From positions 1 to 36,329 of the forward strand of contig CAUSDX010000012.1 of assembly GCA_963530615.1 (NCBI GenBank): DNA of 36,329 bases, read 5' to 3'. The translations under genes were made by a program, and so were the position numbers. The notes under the pieces are model-generated. The model was not told where the DNA came from, ran no database searches, and saw only the letters and a list, made by a program, of their open reading frames with translations. This DNA is from JABCPE02 sp963530615 (lineage in GTDB: Bacteria > Bacteroidota > Bacteroidia > Flavobacteriales > Weeksellaceae). Positions within the stretch are counted from its first letter, which is position 1. Each line of letters begins with the position of its first letter. Of the stretch, positions 9,058-18,177 are shown in pieces.

Positions 9058-11757
9058 CTATAATCCATCTGCTAAATTCGGAGCCAACCATTTTTTGGCT
9101 TTATCTAAAGAAATTCCCTTCCTTTTTGCATAATCTTTCACCTGATCTTCCGTTATTTTTCCTACCCCAAAATATTTAGAATGTGGGCTACCTAAATAAT
9201 AACCAGAAACCGCTGCAGTAGGAAACATCGCCAAACTATCTGTAAGATAAACTCCAATATTTTCTTCTACTTTTAGCAATTCCCAAATTGTTATTTTTTC
9301 TAAATGGTCAGGACAAGCGGGATATCCAGGAGCGGGGCGAATGCCCTCATATTTTTCCAAAATCAATTCATCATTGCTAAAATTCTCATCAGCTGCATAG
9401 CCCCAATACTTCGTTCTCACCTGATGATGAAGATACTCAGCAAAAGCTTCTGCCAATCTATCTGCAATGGCTTTTATCATAATTGACGAATAATCATCAT
9501 TTTCAGCCTCATATTTTTTAGCTAATTCTTCTGTTCCAAATCCTGTTGTTACACAAAAAGTCCCCATATAATCCTGAATACCAGTATTTTCAGGAGCTAT
9601 AAAATCAGATAGCGCGATATAACTTTTTCCCTCTGCTCTTTTTAATTGCTGTCGCAAAGTACGAAAAGTATAAGTTTTATCATCATTTTTTACAATAATA
9701 TCATCATTTTCCGTAGCATTTGCAGGAAATAATCCAAAAATAGCCTTTGCTGTTAATAACTTTCCATCTAAAACTTTTTGAAGCATTCTTTGTCCATCTT
9801 CAAATAATTCTTTTGCTTGTTCTCCCACAATTTTATCTTCAAAAATTTTTGGATATTTACCATGTAAATCCCAACTTTGAAAAAAAGGTGTCCAATCTAA
9901 AAATGGTAATAATTCCCTCAAATCTTGATTTTCTATTACCTTAATTCCTAAATTTTTAGGAGGAAATATTTTCTCTTCTTCCCAAACAATTTTAAATTTA
10001 TTTTTTCTTGCTTCTTCTATCGATACATATTCTTTATCTACTTGCCGATTTAAAAATTTCTCTCTAAATTCTTTATATTCTGCCTTCAAATTGGCTTTAT
10101 ACTCTCCTGATTTATCTTCACTAAGCAATGCACTCACGATATTCACCGTCCGCGAAGCATCACCACCATGTACAACCGTATTTCTATATTCTGGATCTAT
10201 TTTTACAGCAGTGTGAGCTTTAGATGTAGTAGCCCCCCCTACCAATAAAGGAAATTTCAAATTCTGCCTTTCCAACTCCGATGCCACATAAACCATTTCA
10301 TCCAAACTTGGAGTGATTAGGCCACTCAAACCTATAATATCCACTTTTTCAGTAATGGCTGTTTCTATAATTTTTTCAACAGGAACCATCACCCCTAAAT
10401 CTATAATTTCATAATTATTACACGCCAAAACCACTCCCACAATATTTTTCCCTATATCATGCACATCTCCTTTTACTGTTGCCAATAAAATCTTTCCGTT
10501 TGAAGATTGTGATGTATCTTTCTCTTTTTCAATAAAAGGCTGGATATATGCCACCGCTTTTTTCATCACCCTTGCCGATTTCACTACTTGAGGTAAAAAC
10601 ATTTTCCCACTTCCAAATAAATCACCTACCACTTCCATCCCTGTCATTAAATTGATTTCTATCACTTCCAATGGTTTAGAAGCAACCTTAAGTGCCTCCT
10701 CCATATCTTCCTCTATGAATTTATCTACTCCCTTTACCAAAGCATGGGTAATCCTCTCTTGCAAAGATAAATTTCTCCAAGATAAATCTTCTGTCTTCTC
10801 TTTTTTTACAGATTTTATAGATTCTGAAAACTCTAATAATCGTTCTGTAGCATCATCTCGGCGGTCAAGCATTACATCTTCTATCAATTCCAAAAGGTCT
10901 TTCGGAATATCATCATAAACCTCTAATAAAGCGGGGTTTACAATTCCCATATTCATTCCCGCTTTAATAGCATGATATAAAAAAACGGAATGCATAGCTT
11001 CTCTCACTCGGTCATTCCCTCGAAAAGAAAAAGAAACATTAGATACCCCACCACTCACCGAAGCATAAGGCAAATGAGTTCGCACCCAACGAGTAGCCTC
11101 AATAAAATCAATTGCATTTTTTCGGTGTTCCTCCATTCCAGTAGCTACTGGAAAAATATTCAAGTCAAAAATAATATCCTCTGCTGGAAATCCCACCTCA
11201 TCTACTAAAATACGATAAGAACGCTCTGCTATCTCTATTCTTCTTTCATAATTATCCGCTTGTCCTACTTCATCAAATGCCATCACTATAGCTGCTGCAC
11301 CATATCTTTTGATGATTTTTGCTTGTCTTCGGAATTCCTCTTCACCACCTTTCAAACTGATAGAATTAACCACAGATTTCCCTTGAACTACCTGCAAACC
11401 AGCTTCTAAAATTTCCCACTTAGAAGAGTCTATCATGATTGGAATTTTAGCAATATCTGGCTCCGAAGCTACCAAATTAAGAAACTTCACCATACAATAT
11501 TTCCCATCTAAAAGACCATCATCAAAATTAACATCTAATATCTGTGCTCCTCCTTCTACCTGATCACGAGCAATATCTAATGCCTCTGAAAATTTTTCTT
11601 CTTTTATCAGTCGTAAAAATTTCTTTGACCCTGCTACATTAGTCCTCTCTCCTACATTGATGAAATTACTATTGATATTCACAAAAAGTGGCTCTAAACC
11701 CGATAATTTCAAGTCTATCGGCTGAAATATATCTTTTTTATCTAGATTATTTTGCAT
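9058..11757 (-). CDS. metH: Methionine synthase, C-terminal subunit (folate, B12 and activation domains)
   Basis: This 899-residue protein carries the folate-binding, cobalamin-binding and reactivation modules of cobalamin-dependent methionine synthase. The pterin-binding domain (about 25-290) contains NVGERTNVAGS and IMIDSSKW. The helical cap covers roughly 330-415. The B12 domain starts near 420 with the base-off motif DVHDIG, so His433 is the expected cobalt ligand, followed by GLSGLITPSLDEM and LLVGGATTS. The AdoMet-binding activation domain (about 570-899) shows RPAPGYPACPDH and AMFPTAAVSG. The homocysteine-binding domain is missing because the gene just upstream (11 bp away) encodes it separately. 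The two proteins must meet to transfer methyl from methyl-THF via cob(I)alamin to homocysteine. The two-gene arrangement is common in Bacteroidota. Confidence 0.96.
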   Translation of the reverse strand: MQNNLDKKDIFQPIDLKLSGLEPLFVNINSNFINVGERTNVAGSKKFLRLIKEEKFSEALDIARDQVEGGAQILDVNFDDGLLDGKYCMVKFLNLVASEPDIAKIPIMIDSSKWEILEAGLQVVQGKSVVNSISLKGGEEEFRRQAKIIKRYGAAAIVMAFDEVGQADNYERRIEIAERSYRILVDEVGFPAEDIIFDLNIFPVATGMEEHRKNAIDFIEATRWVRTHLPYASVSGGVSNVSFSFRGNDRVREAMHSVFLYHAIKAGMNMGIVNPALLEVYDDIPKDLLELIEDVMLDRRDDATERLLEFSESIKSVKKEKTEDLSWRNLSLQERITHALVKGVDKFIEEDMEEALKVASKPLEVIEINLMTGMEVVGDLFGSGKMFLPQVVKSARVMKKAVAYIQPFIEKEKDTSQSSNGKILLATVKGDVHDIGKNIVGVVLACNNYEIIDLGVMVPVEKIIETAITEKVDIIGLSGLITPSLDEMVYVASELERQNLKFPLLVGGATTSKAHTAVKIDPEYRNTVVHGGDASRTVNIVSALLSEDKSGEYKANLKAEYKEFREKFLNRQVDKEYVSIEEARKNKFKIVWEEEKIFPPKNLGIKVIENQDLRELLPFLDWTPFFQSWDLHGKYPKIFEDKIVGEQAKELFEDGQRMLQKVLDGKLLTAKAIFGLFPANATENDDIIVKNDDKTYTFRTLRQQLKRAEGKSYIALSDFIAPENTGIQDYMGTFCVTTGFGTEELAKKYEAENDDYSSIMIKAIADRLAEAFAEYLHHQVRTKYWGYAADENFSNDELILEKYEGIRPAPGYPACPDHLEKITIWELLKVEENIGVYLTDSLAMFPTAAVSGYYLGSPHSKYFGVGKITEDQVKDYAKRKGISLDKAKKWLAPNLADGL

Positions 11758-11768
11758 ATTCTTTTTGT

Positions 11769-12776
11769 TTAATTCAATTCACATTCACGAGGTTTATAAC
11801 TTTTTGCCAAATCTGCAATAACTTTAATGTGTGCTGGTGTAGTACCACAGCAACCGCCAATAATATTCATCAAACCTTTTTCTAAATACTCTTGAACTTG
11901 CTCTTTGGTTTGCTTAGGCGTTTCATCATATTGTCCAAAAGCATTAGGTAAACCTGCATTAGGATGAGCAGAAATACAGAAAGAAGTTTTTGATGCAATT
12001 GCCTCTAAATAAGGTATTAATTGTTTCGCTCCCAAAGCACAATTAAAACCAACACTTATCAAATTCATATGAGAAATAGAAATCAGAAAAGCATCAGCAG
12101 TTTGTCCGCTGAGAGTCCTCCCAGAAGCATCAGTGATTGTTCCAGAAACCATTATAGGAATCTTTATATTTCGCTCTTCTTGAATTTCATCAATGGCAAA
12201 AAGAGCAGCTTTAGCATTAAGTGTATCAAAAATAGTCTCCACTAAAAGAATATCAGCTCCACCGTCTAAAAGTGCTTCTGCTTGTTGTTTATAGGCTATC
12301 CTCAAATCTTCAAAAGTAATTGCCCGAAAACCTGGGTCATTCACATCTGGAGAAAGCGAAGCTGTTCTATTCGTAGGACCGATAGCCCCCGCTACAAATC
12401 TAGGCTTATCGGGAGTTAACCCCTTAAATTCATCACAAACTTCACGAGCAATTTTAGCTGATTCATAATTCAGTTCATACACCAATTCCTCCATTCCATA
12501 ATCTGCCATTGCAATGGTAGTCCCCGAAAATGTATTGGTCTCAATAATATCAGCCCCTGCCTCCAAATATTCTCTATGAATACTCTTGATAATATCAGAA
12601 CGAGTGATAGAAAGCAAATCATTATTCCCTTTCAAGGGCTGTTGCCAATCTTTAAATCGTTCTCCGCGAAAATCTTCTTCCGTGAGATTATACTGCTGAA
12701 TCATCGTCCCCATAGCTCCATCAAGGATAAGAATACGATTTTTCAAAGCGTTATTTATTTCTATTAAACTTTTCAA
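11769..12776 (-). CDS. metH: Methionine synthase, homocysteine S-methyltransferase subunit
   Basis: This 335-residue protein is equivalent to the first domain of E. coli MetH. It opens with LILDGAMGTMIQ, contains ETNTFSGT near 79 and LLVETIFDTLNAKAA near 177, and has the three zinc-binding cysteines as Cys246 (GFNCALGA), Cys309 and Cys310 (GGCCGTTPAHI). It binds homocysteine through zinc and receives the methyl group from the cobalamin subunit encoded 11 bp downstream. The start at this position is a TTG; no ATG lies between it and the conserved DGAMGT motif, so a non-AUG start is likely. It belongs to the metX-led operon and is expected to be under the SAM riboswitch. A stand-alone betaine-type methyltransferase is less likely given its neighbour. 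Confidence 0.94.
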   Translation of the reverse strand: MKSLIEINNALKNRILILDGAMGTMIQQYNLTEEDFRGERFKDWQQPLKGNNDLLSITRSDIIKSIHREYLEAGADIIETNTFSGTTIAMADYGMEELVYELNYESAKIAREVCDEFKGLTPDKPRFVAGAIGPTNRTASLSPDVNDPGFRAITFEDLRIAYKQQAEALLDGGADILLVETIFDTLNAKAALFAIDEIQEERNIKIPIMVSGTITDASGRTLSGQTADAFLISISHMNLISVGFNCALGAKQLIPYLEAIASKTSFCISAHPNAGLPNAFGQYDETPKQTKEQVQEYLEKGLMNIIGGCCGTTPAHIKVIADLAKSYKPRECELN

Positions 12777-12825
12777 TTTTATTTAATTATATTCATTATG
12801 ATAACAATAAAATTATTCATTATCA

Positions 12826-14361
12826 CTATTTACCCTCACTTAATCTCAAAATATCCCCAAAAACTCCTCGAGCTGTAACAGCAGCACCTGCTCCAGCTCC
12901 CATAATCACAATAGGATTTTCTCCATAACTCTCCGTATATATTTCAAAAATAGAATCCGAACCTTTTAATTGACCCAATGCCGAATTGATAGGAACAGAA
13001 ACTAATTTCACATCAAGCTCTCCTTTATCTTTACTCAAATCCCCATGAAGGTCACCTACATATCTTAACACATATCCCTGCCCTTGATTTTCTTTAATCT
13101 TTTGATAATCAATATCTAAATCTTTTAACCTTGAAATAAATTCTTCTTTATCTATTAATAAAAGATTTTCAGAAATTAATTTTTGAATATTGATGTCTTC
13201 AAACTCATTGATTAAATCTAGTTCACGAGCTAAAATCAAAAGTTTTCTTGCTACATCATTCCCTGATAAATCTTCTCTTGGGTCTGGTTCTGTGAAGCCT
13301 TTATGCATCGCCTCTCGGATAATAGTTGAAAATTTTTCATCTCTTACCGAAAAATTATTAAAGATATAACTCAAAGACCCTGAAAAAACACCTCTAATTC
13401 TCGTAATATTCTCTCCTGATAGATGCAATAATTTAATGGTATCTATCAATGGTAAACCTGCTCCTACATTGGTCTCATAAAGGTATTTTTTCTTATTTTT
13501 TTCTAAAATTTTTCTAAAATTTCTATACTCAGAAATTGACAAAGTATTAAAAATCTTATTTGAAGAAACAATATCAAATCCCTGCTCTACCAACTCTGGA
13601 TAATGCTTCACAAAATCTTTACTTGCCGTATTATCTACTACAATAAGATTTTCAAACTGATTTTCTTTCACAAATTGATACAAGTCTTCTAAAGAATTTT
13701 GTGTATTGCTAAATCGCACTTTTTGTCTCCAATCACTACCAAAACCTCCTTTATTGAAAACAATATTGTGGGAATTTGCTATCGCTATAATTTTTAAATC
13801 AATTCTCTTCCTTTCCAAAATATCATATGCAGAATCTAAAATCTGCTCTATCAAAGTACCTCCTACATTTCCATGCCCCACAAGAACCAAATGCACCACT
13901 TTTGGTTTTCCAAAAATTTCCGTTTCTATAATATTTTTGGCCTTATCTGTCTGATTTGCTGCTACTACTAAATTCACACGACCCGCAGATGCCACTTGAT
14001 TAAGTAACAATGGAAATATTTTATTCCTCTGAAGTTCAGTCAAAATTTTATTAAAATTATCTGCTACCAATCCAATTACAGAAAGTTGGTCTATACTATA
14101 AATTTGACTTACAATACCTTCTTTTATTTCCTTTTCAAACTCCTTTTTAAGGCACTCTACTGCATTTTCAGCTTGAGTTTCATCAACCAAAACAGATGTT
14201 CCATTCTCAATCGCTTGTTGAGAAATCACTCCCACACTAATTCCTACACCCTGCAATGCACTGAAAATCCTAGAATCAATCCCTATTTGACCTAAGAAAT
14301 TTTTACCCTCAAAATTTACAATCGCCTTATTCGGATAAATGTTAATTGAATTTTCTACCAT
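12826..14361 (-). CDS. Homoserine dehydrogenase with N-terminal ACT domains, no aspartokinase
   Basis: This 511-residue enzyme reduces aspartate semialdehyde to homoserine, the substrate of MetX encoded 39 bp upstream. Residues 1 to about 150 form two ACT-type regulatory domains (IGIDSRIFSALQGVGISVG, then SVIGLVADNFNKI). The NAD(P)-binding fold starts at VLVGHGNVGG (GHGNVG at 162-167). The catalytic part has SSNKIFN, ETNVGAGLP, FSGSLSYIF and DPREDLSGNDVARK, and the end VIMGAGAGAAVTARGVFGDIL is that of ThrA-type enzymes. It therefore looks like bifunctional ThrA/MetL that has lost the kinase domain but kept the ACT pair. ACT domains suggest feedback by an amino acid; which one cannot be told. 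Position in the riboswitch operon points to a methionine-branch isozyme. Confidence 0.9.
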   Translation of the reverse strand: MVENSINIYPNKAIVNFEGKNFLGQIGIDSRIFSALQGVGISVGVISQQAIENGTSVLVDETQAENAVECLKKEFEKEIKEGIVSQIYSIDQLSVIGLVADNFNKILTELQRNKIFPLLLNQVASAGRVNLVVAANQTDKAKNIIETEIFGKPKVVHLVLVGHGNVGGTLIEQILDSAYDILERKRIDLKIIAIANSHNIVFNKGGFGSDWRQKVRFSNTQNSLEDLYQFVKENQFENLIVVDNTASKDFVKHYPELVEQGFDIVSSNKIFNTLSISEYRNFRKILEKNKKKYLYETNVGAGLPLIDTIKLLHLSGENITRIRGVFSGSLSYIFNNFSVRDEKFSTIIREAMHKGFTEPDPREDLSGNDVARKLLILARELDLINEFEDINIQKLISENLLLIDKEEFISRLKDLDIDYQKIKENQGQGYVLRYVGDLHGDLSKDKGELDVKLVSVPINSALGQLKGSDSIFEIYTESYGENPIVIMGAGAGAAVTARGVFGDILRLSEGK

Positions 14362-14400
14362 AATAATTTCCCCTATTTTATTTTTTCTATTACAAATATT

Positions 14401-15345
14401 TTACTCAATAATCTTTCTCAGTATACTTTCTAATTGCTCGTATTCCATTAAAAAAGCATCATGCCCATGAATGGATTTTATCTCGTGATAAAAAATATTT
14501 TCTTTATTTTTTTTCAATTTTTGATAACTATTTTTAATCTCAAATGCTGGAAAAAATAAATCCGAATCCACCGAAATCAAATGTATCTCTGCCAAAATTT
14601 TTTCAAGCCTTCCCTCATCTGCTCCAATATTCATTAAAAGATGATTCATTAGCCTATAAGCCTTAATATCAAAACGATTATACAATGCCCTTCCATGATA
14701 CTTAAGCCAATCTTCTGACTTTCGTATGTTTTTCTCTTTATCTATTTCATTTTTAAAGCGAAGATTAAGAGAATCTGGCGTCCTATAGCATAACATCGCA
14801 TGAATTCTTGCCTTTTGCAATGGCTCATCTTCACTTTCTAATAAAAATTTCTGAACCAAACATTGAGAATAAAGCCAATCTGTTGTTTTGAAATCAGTAG
14901 CCACAGGTACAAAAATCTCTGCTAATTTCTGTTTTTGAACGAGCATTTCCCATGCTACTGCTCCCCCAATAGATCCTCCAATTAGCATTTTTAATCTATT
15001 TATTTTCAAAGATTCTAATCCTAAAATAAATATTTTTGCAATATCACAAATTGTAAAATCTTGATAATTTTCTACAAAAAAACCATCAAAACCATTTCCT
15101 GGAATATTAAAAGAAATTACTGAAAACTTTTGTGTATCAATTACTTTACCATCACCTATTAAGGTCTTCCACCAGCCTTTATCACCTGAAACTTCAGAGT
15201 TTCCTGATAAAGCATGATTGACCATGACAATAGGAGCTGTATGTAGCGGACAACCAAAAACTTGAAAACTTAAAGGTATATCAAAAACCTTTCCCGATAA
15301 AGTCGTAAAATTCTTAATATGAATATTTTGTAGCTTATTTTCCAA
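14401..15345 (-). CDS. metX: Homoserine O-acetyltransferase MetX
   Basis: This 314-residue alpha/beta-hydrolase-fold acyltransferase converts homoserine and acetyl-CoA to O-acetylhomoserine, the committed step of methionine synthesis. The family signature is present: NHALSGNSEVSG near 43, SFNIPGNGF near 78, the nucleophile elbow LIGGSIGGAVAWE with Ser125, and the C-terminal GHDAFLMEYEQL holding the catalytic His near 295; the Asp is probably in ISVDSDLFF. It is shorter than many MetX proteins (about 350-380) but near the length I expect in Flavobacteriia. The start given is TTG; there is no in-frame ATG before residue 41, so initiation is non-AUG. It is the first gene after the SAM-I riboswitch. 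Acyl specificity (acetyl or succinyl) is inferred from the family name. Confidence 0.88.
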   Translation of the reverse strand: MENKLQNIHIKNFTTLSGKVFDIPLSFQVFGCPLHTAPIVMVNHALSGNSEVSGDKGWWKTLIGDGKVIDTQKFSVISFNIPGNGFDGFFVENYQDFTICDIAKIFILGLESLKINRLKMLIGGSIGGAVAWEMLVQKQKLAEIFVPVATDFKTTDWLYSQCLVQKFLLESEDEPLQKARIHAMLCYRTPDSLNLRFKNEIDKEKNIRKSEDWLKYHGRALYNRFDIKAYRLMNHLLMNIGADEGRLEKILAEIHLISVDSDLFFPAFEIKNSYQKLKKNKENIFYHEIKSIHGHDAFLMEYEQLESILRKIIE

Positions 15346-15403
15346 ATCTATTTTTATTTTAATATTGAAAATGCTACAAAAAAGTAGAAGAAAATAAAAT
15401 CTC

Positions 15404-15504
15404 GTTATCTTTTCTTTTTATATAAGATAGAATTTAGCACCTTCTTGATATACAAGGGTTGCTAAGGCTTCATAGAGTCTAATCTCTCCACCTTTCTTGA
15501 TAAC
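15404..15504 (-). ncRNA. SAM-I (S-box) riboswitch upstream of metX
   Basis: The minus strand of the leader carries a full S-box aptamer. The closing helix P1 is GTTATC (15504-15499) paired with GATAAC (15409-15404). After it come the conserved AAGAAAGGTGGAG (kink-turn side), GATTAGACTCTATGAAGCC and the TTAGCAACC core, then the AAGGTGCTAAATTC arm. These elements match the order of known SAM-I riboswitches, which shut off methionine genes when S-adenosylmethionine is abundant. Between P1 and the metX start (about 58 nt) lie a small CTAC/GTAG hairpin and an A/U stem between TTTTATTTT and AAAATAAAA close to the start codon. I infer control by hiding the start region or by weak termination; no classic strong terminator is visible. 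Confidence 0.93.
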
Positions 15505-15539
15505 ATTTTCAAATGTGAATGAACTTTATTTTGTAACTG

Positions 15540-15570
15540 CAAATATAGCTTTTTTGAAAAAAAAATCAAA
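15540..15570 (-). promoter_or_regulatory. Promoter of the methionine operon
   Basis: A full Bacteroidota-type promoter on the minus strand: TTTG (15570-15567), 19 bp spacer, TATATTTG (15547-15540). Transcription would start around 15533, about 30 nt before the riboswitch P1 helix, so the aptamer is transcribed in full. Confidence 0.75.
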
Positions 15571-15619
15571 TTTTTTATTATTTTTTTTACTTTCGCTAAA
15601 TTATTAAAGCATAAATTTC

Positions 15620-16213
15620 ATGACAAATACCTTAAATTCATTTTTACCAAAAGGAGCTGATAATTTTATCCACCAGTGGTTGGCTGGACATCTATGTCAT
15701 ATTAAAACCACAAAAGATAGAAAAAGTAAATTAGGAGATTATCGTTTATTGCCCAACAAATCGCATATAATTACCATCAACGGAAATTTAGAGCCCTTTC
15801 TCTTTTTCTTCGTTTTCACTCATGAAATTGCCCATCTTTTGGCTTTTCATGAAAAAATAAACATTCCTCCACATGGCAAAGAATGGAAAAAAATATTCCA
15901 AAAATTATTACTAGAAAGCCTTGAAATTTATCCTTTGGATTTACAACATTTAATTATAGATTTTGCCAAAAATCCCAAAGCTAATTTCATGTCAAGCCCT
16001 GAATTGGTAAAATATTTTAACAAAGAAAATTCTGATAATCAAAATTATATAGAAAACCTTATCCTTGGTGACCAATTTATTTATCAATCTTATTCTTATC
16101 AAGTAGAAGAAACGAAAAAAAAACGATACCTTTGCAGAAATATGCACAATGGGAAAAGATATTGGTTTAAATCTTGTACAAGAGTAGAAAAATTAGAAAC
16201 AAATGACACATAA
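15620..16213 (+). CDS. SprT-like zinc-metallopeptidase domain protein
   Basis: This 197-residue cytoplasmic protein has a metallopeptidase-like motif: THEIAHLLAFH with His68, Glu69 and His72 (HExxH), and the downstream HGKEWK with His85 as a third metal ligand. The HExxH plus HGxxW pairing is characteristic of the SprT-like (Spartan/SprT) family. The C-terminal region (about 150-190), with YLCRNMHNGKRYWFKSC, contains only two Cys, so the usual zinc-ribbon appears degenerate or absent. The stop overlaps the start of manC by 11 bases, suggesting an operon. A near-consensus -7 element (TACTTTCG) lies about 25 bp upstream. Substrate is unknown; a protease role is family-based inference. Confidence 0.8.
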   Translation: MTNTLNSFLPKGADNFIHQWLAGHLCHIKTTKDRKSKLGDYRLLPNKSHIITINGNLEPFLFFFVFTHEIAHLLAFHEKINIPPHGKEWKKIFQKLLLESLEIYPLDLQHLIIDFAKNPKANFMSSPELVKYFNKENSDNQNYIENLILGDQFIYQSYSYQVEETKKKRYLCRNMHNGKRYWFKSCTRVEKLETNDT

Positions 16214-17261
16214 TAACTATTGTATCATTATGGCAGGGGGCATTGGTAGTCGCTTTTGGCCTATGAGTACTGCAGAATTCCCAAAACAATTTCATGATAT
16301 TTTGGGAACTGGGAAAACGATGATTCAACAAACTTTTGAGCGTATCAGACAAGTTATTCCTATAGAAAATATATTTGTCATCACTAATGCTGAATATTTA
16401 GAACTTACTCATCAGCAACTTCCTGAATTGCCTAAAAATAATATCGTAGGAGAGCCATCGATGAGAAATACCGCCGCATGTAATATTTATATGGCAAATA
16501 AAATATCTCAAATCAATCCTGAAGCAAATATCATTGTATTACCTGCCGATCATCTCATTTTAAAGGAGCAAACTTTTTGTGAAAAGGTTAAATTTGCCTT
16601 TGATATAGTTAGCCAAAATGACTATCTAGTCACTCTTGGTATTCAGCCCACTCGTCCTGATACTGGGTATGGATACATTCAATTTTCAAGTAAAGGTGAT
16701 GAAGAAATACACAAAGTAAAAACTTTCACTGAAAAACCTAATTTAGAAACTGCTCAAAAATTTTTAAATGATGGAGGATATCTTTGGAACGCAGGAATAT
16801 TTATTTGGAATGTAAAATCTATTACCAATTCTTTTGAAAAATATCTTCCTAAAATGGCAAAAGAATTTCAGTCTGAATCTTATAATACCGAAAGTGAAAA
16901 AGAGTTTATAGAAAAGATCTACCCTAATGTAGAAAAAATCTCTATTGATAATGGTATTTTAGAGAGAGCTGATAATGTGTTTGTTATTCCAGCTGATTTG
17001 GGTTGGTCGGATTTAGGCACTTGGACTTCTGTTTTTGAAAATGCTGAAAAGGACGAAAACCAAAATGCAAAATCTTTTAATAGCATTACTTATAATACTG
17101 AGGGTAGTATTATTAGGATTAAAAATAGGGAAAAAACTGCCATTATTGATGGGCTAAAAGACTACATTGTAATAGATACAGAAAAAGCTTTACTCATCTG
17201 TCCAAGAAACAATGACCAACTGATTAAACAATATGTAGCTGATTTAGAAAGTATAAAATAA
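16203..17261 (+). CDS. manC: Mannose-1-phosphate guanylyltransferase
   Basis: This 352-residue nucleotidyltransferase makes GDP-mannose from mannose-1-phosphate and GTP, feeding GDP-fucose or GDP-rhamnose for surface glycans and protein glycosylation. The sugar-nucleotide signature AGGIGSRFWPMS covers residues 11-22, with KQF following; VGEPSMRNTAAC lies near 81, VLPADHLI near 116, GYGYIQF near 156, FTEKPN near 175, and WNAGIFIWN near 195. The length matches the monofunctional enzyme without the phosphomannose isomerase cupin domain. It overlaps the SprT-like gene and is followed 2 bp later by a membrane-protein gene, so it is part of a compact plus-strand run. The other GDP-mannose genes are not adjacent. 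Confidence 0.93.
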   Translation: MTHNNYCIIMAGGIGSRFWPMSTAEFPKQFHDILGTGKTMIQQTFERIRQVIPIENIFVITNAEYLELTHQQLPELPKNNIVGEPSMRNTAACNIYMANKISQINPEANIIVLPADHLILKEQTFCEKVKFAFDIVSQNDYLVTLGIQPTRPDTGYGYIQFSSKGDEEIHKVKTFTEKPNLETAQKFLNDGGYLWNAGIFIWNVKSITNSFEKYLPKMAKEFQSESYNTESEKEFIEKIYPNVEKISIDNGILERADNVFVIPADLGWSDLGTWTSVFENAEKDENQNAKSFNSITYNTEGSIIRIKNREKTAIIDGLKDYIVIDTEKALLICPRNNDQLIKQYVADLESIK

Positions 17262-17263
17262 AA

Positions 17264-18172
17264 ATGTTCCGTTTATTATCCAAAGAAGTCAAGATGTTTT
17301 CTATTCCTATTTATATAGGATTAGTTATTTTTGTTATACTAACTACCAACAATTTTTCGTTCAGTTTTATAAACATTATTTCTAATCTTTTTGCCTTTGC
17401 AGGGATTTCTTTAGGATATATTTTATTTAATAAACTCGCTCTTAATCGACACTCGCATCTGCCTTTGTTTCTATATAGTATTTTTATTTTATCTTTTTAT
17501 CCTGAAAATTTGGATATTGGTATTTCTATGGCTATTTTTATCAATTCCATTTTACTATTTTTCTTAACCGACGATAGCCTCAAATTAAGGGAAAATTCCT
17601 ATTTTTTAATTGGAAACCTATTGGCCTTAAGTTTTATTTTTTTACCCAACACTTGGGCTTTATCTTTATTTGTACTAATACATATCATTGCTACATCAGA
17701 TAAAATTTTAAGCAATATTGCCAAAATGCTTTGGGGTATTATCATAATTTTTTTAGGATATTTTTGCTTTATGTATAGTATTGGTTTTAAATATTTTAAT
17801 CCTAATTATTTTCCTCTAATTTCTTCCGAGATTCAAACTAATTTTTCAAAATTATATTTCCTAGTTCCAATAATTACTTTTTGTATTTTAGGTATTATGG
17901 ATCATTTTATAAATTTCAATAAAAAAAGCCCTCAAAATAAATTCAAATATTCTTTTATTTTGGCATTTTTATTAACACAATGTTTAATTTTAACATTCTA
18001 TATGGGTGAAAATTATGAATATTTATTATTAGTCACATTTCCTGTTTGTGTGATTGTCAGTAGATTTTTAAGATTCTTAAATAAATATTGGCTTCAAGAA
18101 ATAGGATTATGGCTTATCATAATTTCTTGCTTATTTTCATTTAAATTGAATACTTTTTTCCTCTTTAATTAA
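17264..18172 (+). CDS. Polytopic membrane protein, possibly DUF6427 family
   Basis: This 302-residue integral membrane protein has about ten hydrophobic segments spread over its whole length, for example IPIYIGLVIFVILTT near 14, IISNLFAFAGISLGYILF near 40, MLWGIIIIFLGYFCFMYSIG near 155 and a final IGLWLIIISCLFSF. Charged residues are confined to short loops. There is no signal peptide beyond the first helix and no catalytic motif. Size, position after ManC and composition resemble the uncharacterised Bacteroidota family DUF6427, but I could not confirm this. It starts 2 bp after the manC stop and ends 5 bp before the DUF3109 gene. Function unknown. Confidence 0.6.
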   Translation: MFRLLSKEVKMFSIPIYIGLVIFVILTTNNFSFSFINIISNLFAFAGISLGYILFNKLALNRHSHLPLFLYSIFILSFYPENLDIGISMAIFINSILLFFLTDDSLKLRENSYFLIGNLLALSFIFLPNTWALSLFVLIHIIATSDKILSNIAKMLWGIIIIFLGYFCFMYSIGFKYFNPNYFPLISSEIQTNFSKLYFLVPIITFCILGIMDHFINFNKKSPQNKFKYSFILAFLLTQCLILTFYMGENYEYLLLVTFPVCVIVSRFLRFLNKYWLQEIGLWLIIISCLFSFKLNTFFLFN

Positions 18173-18177
18173 AATTT

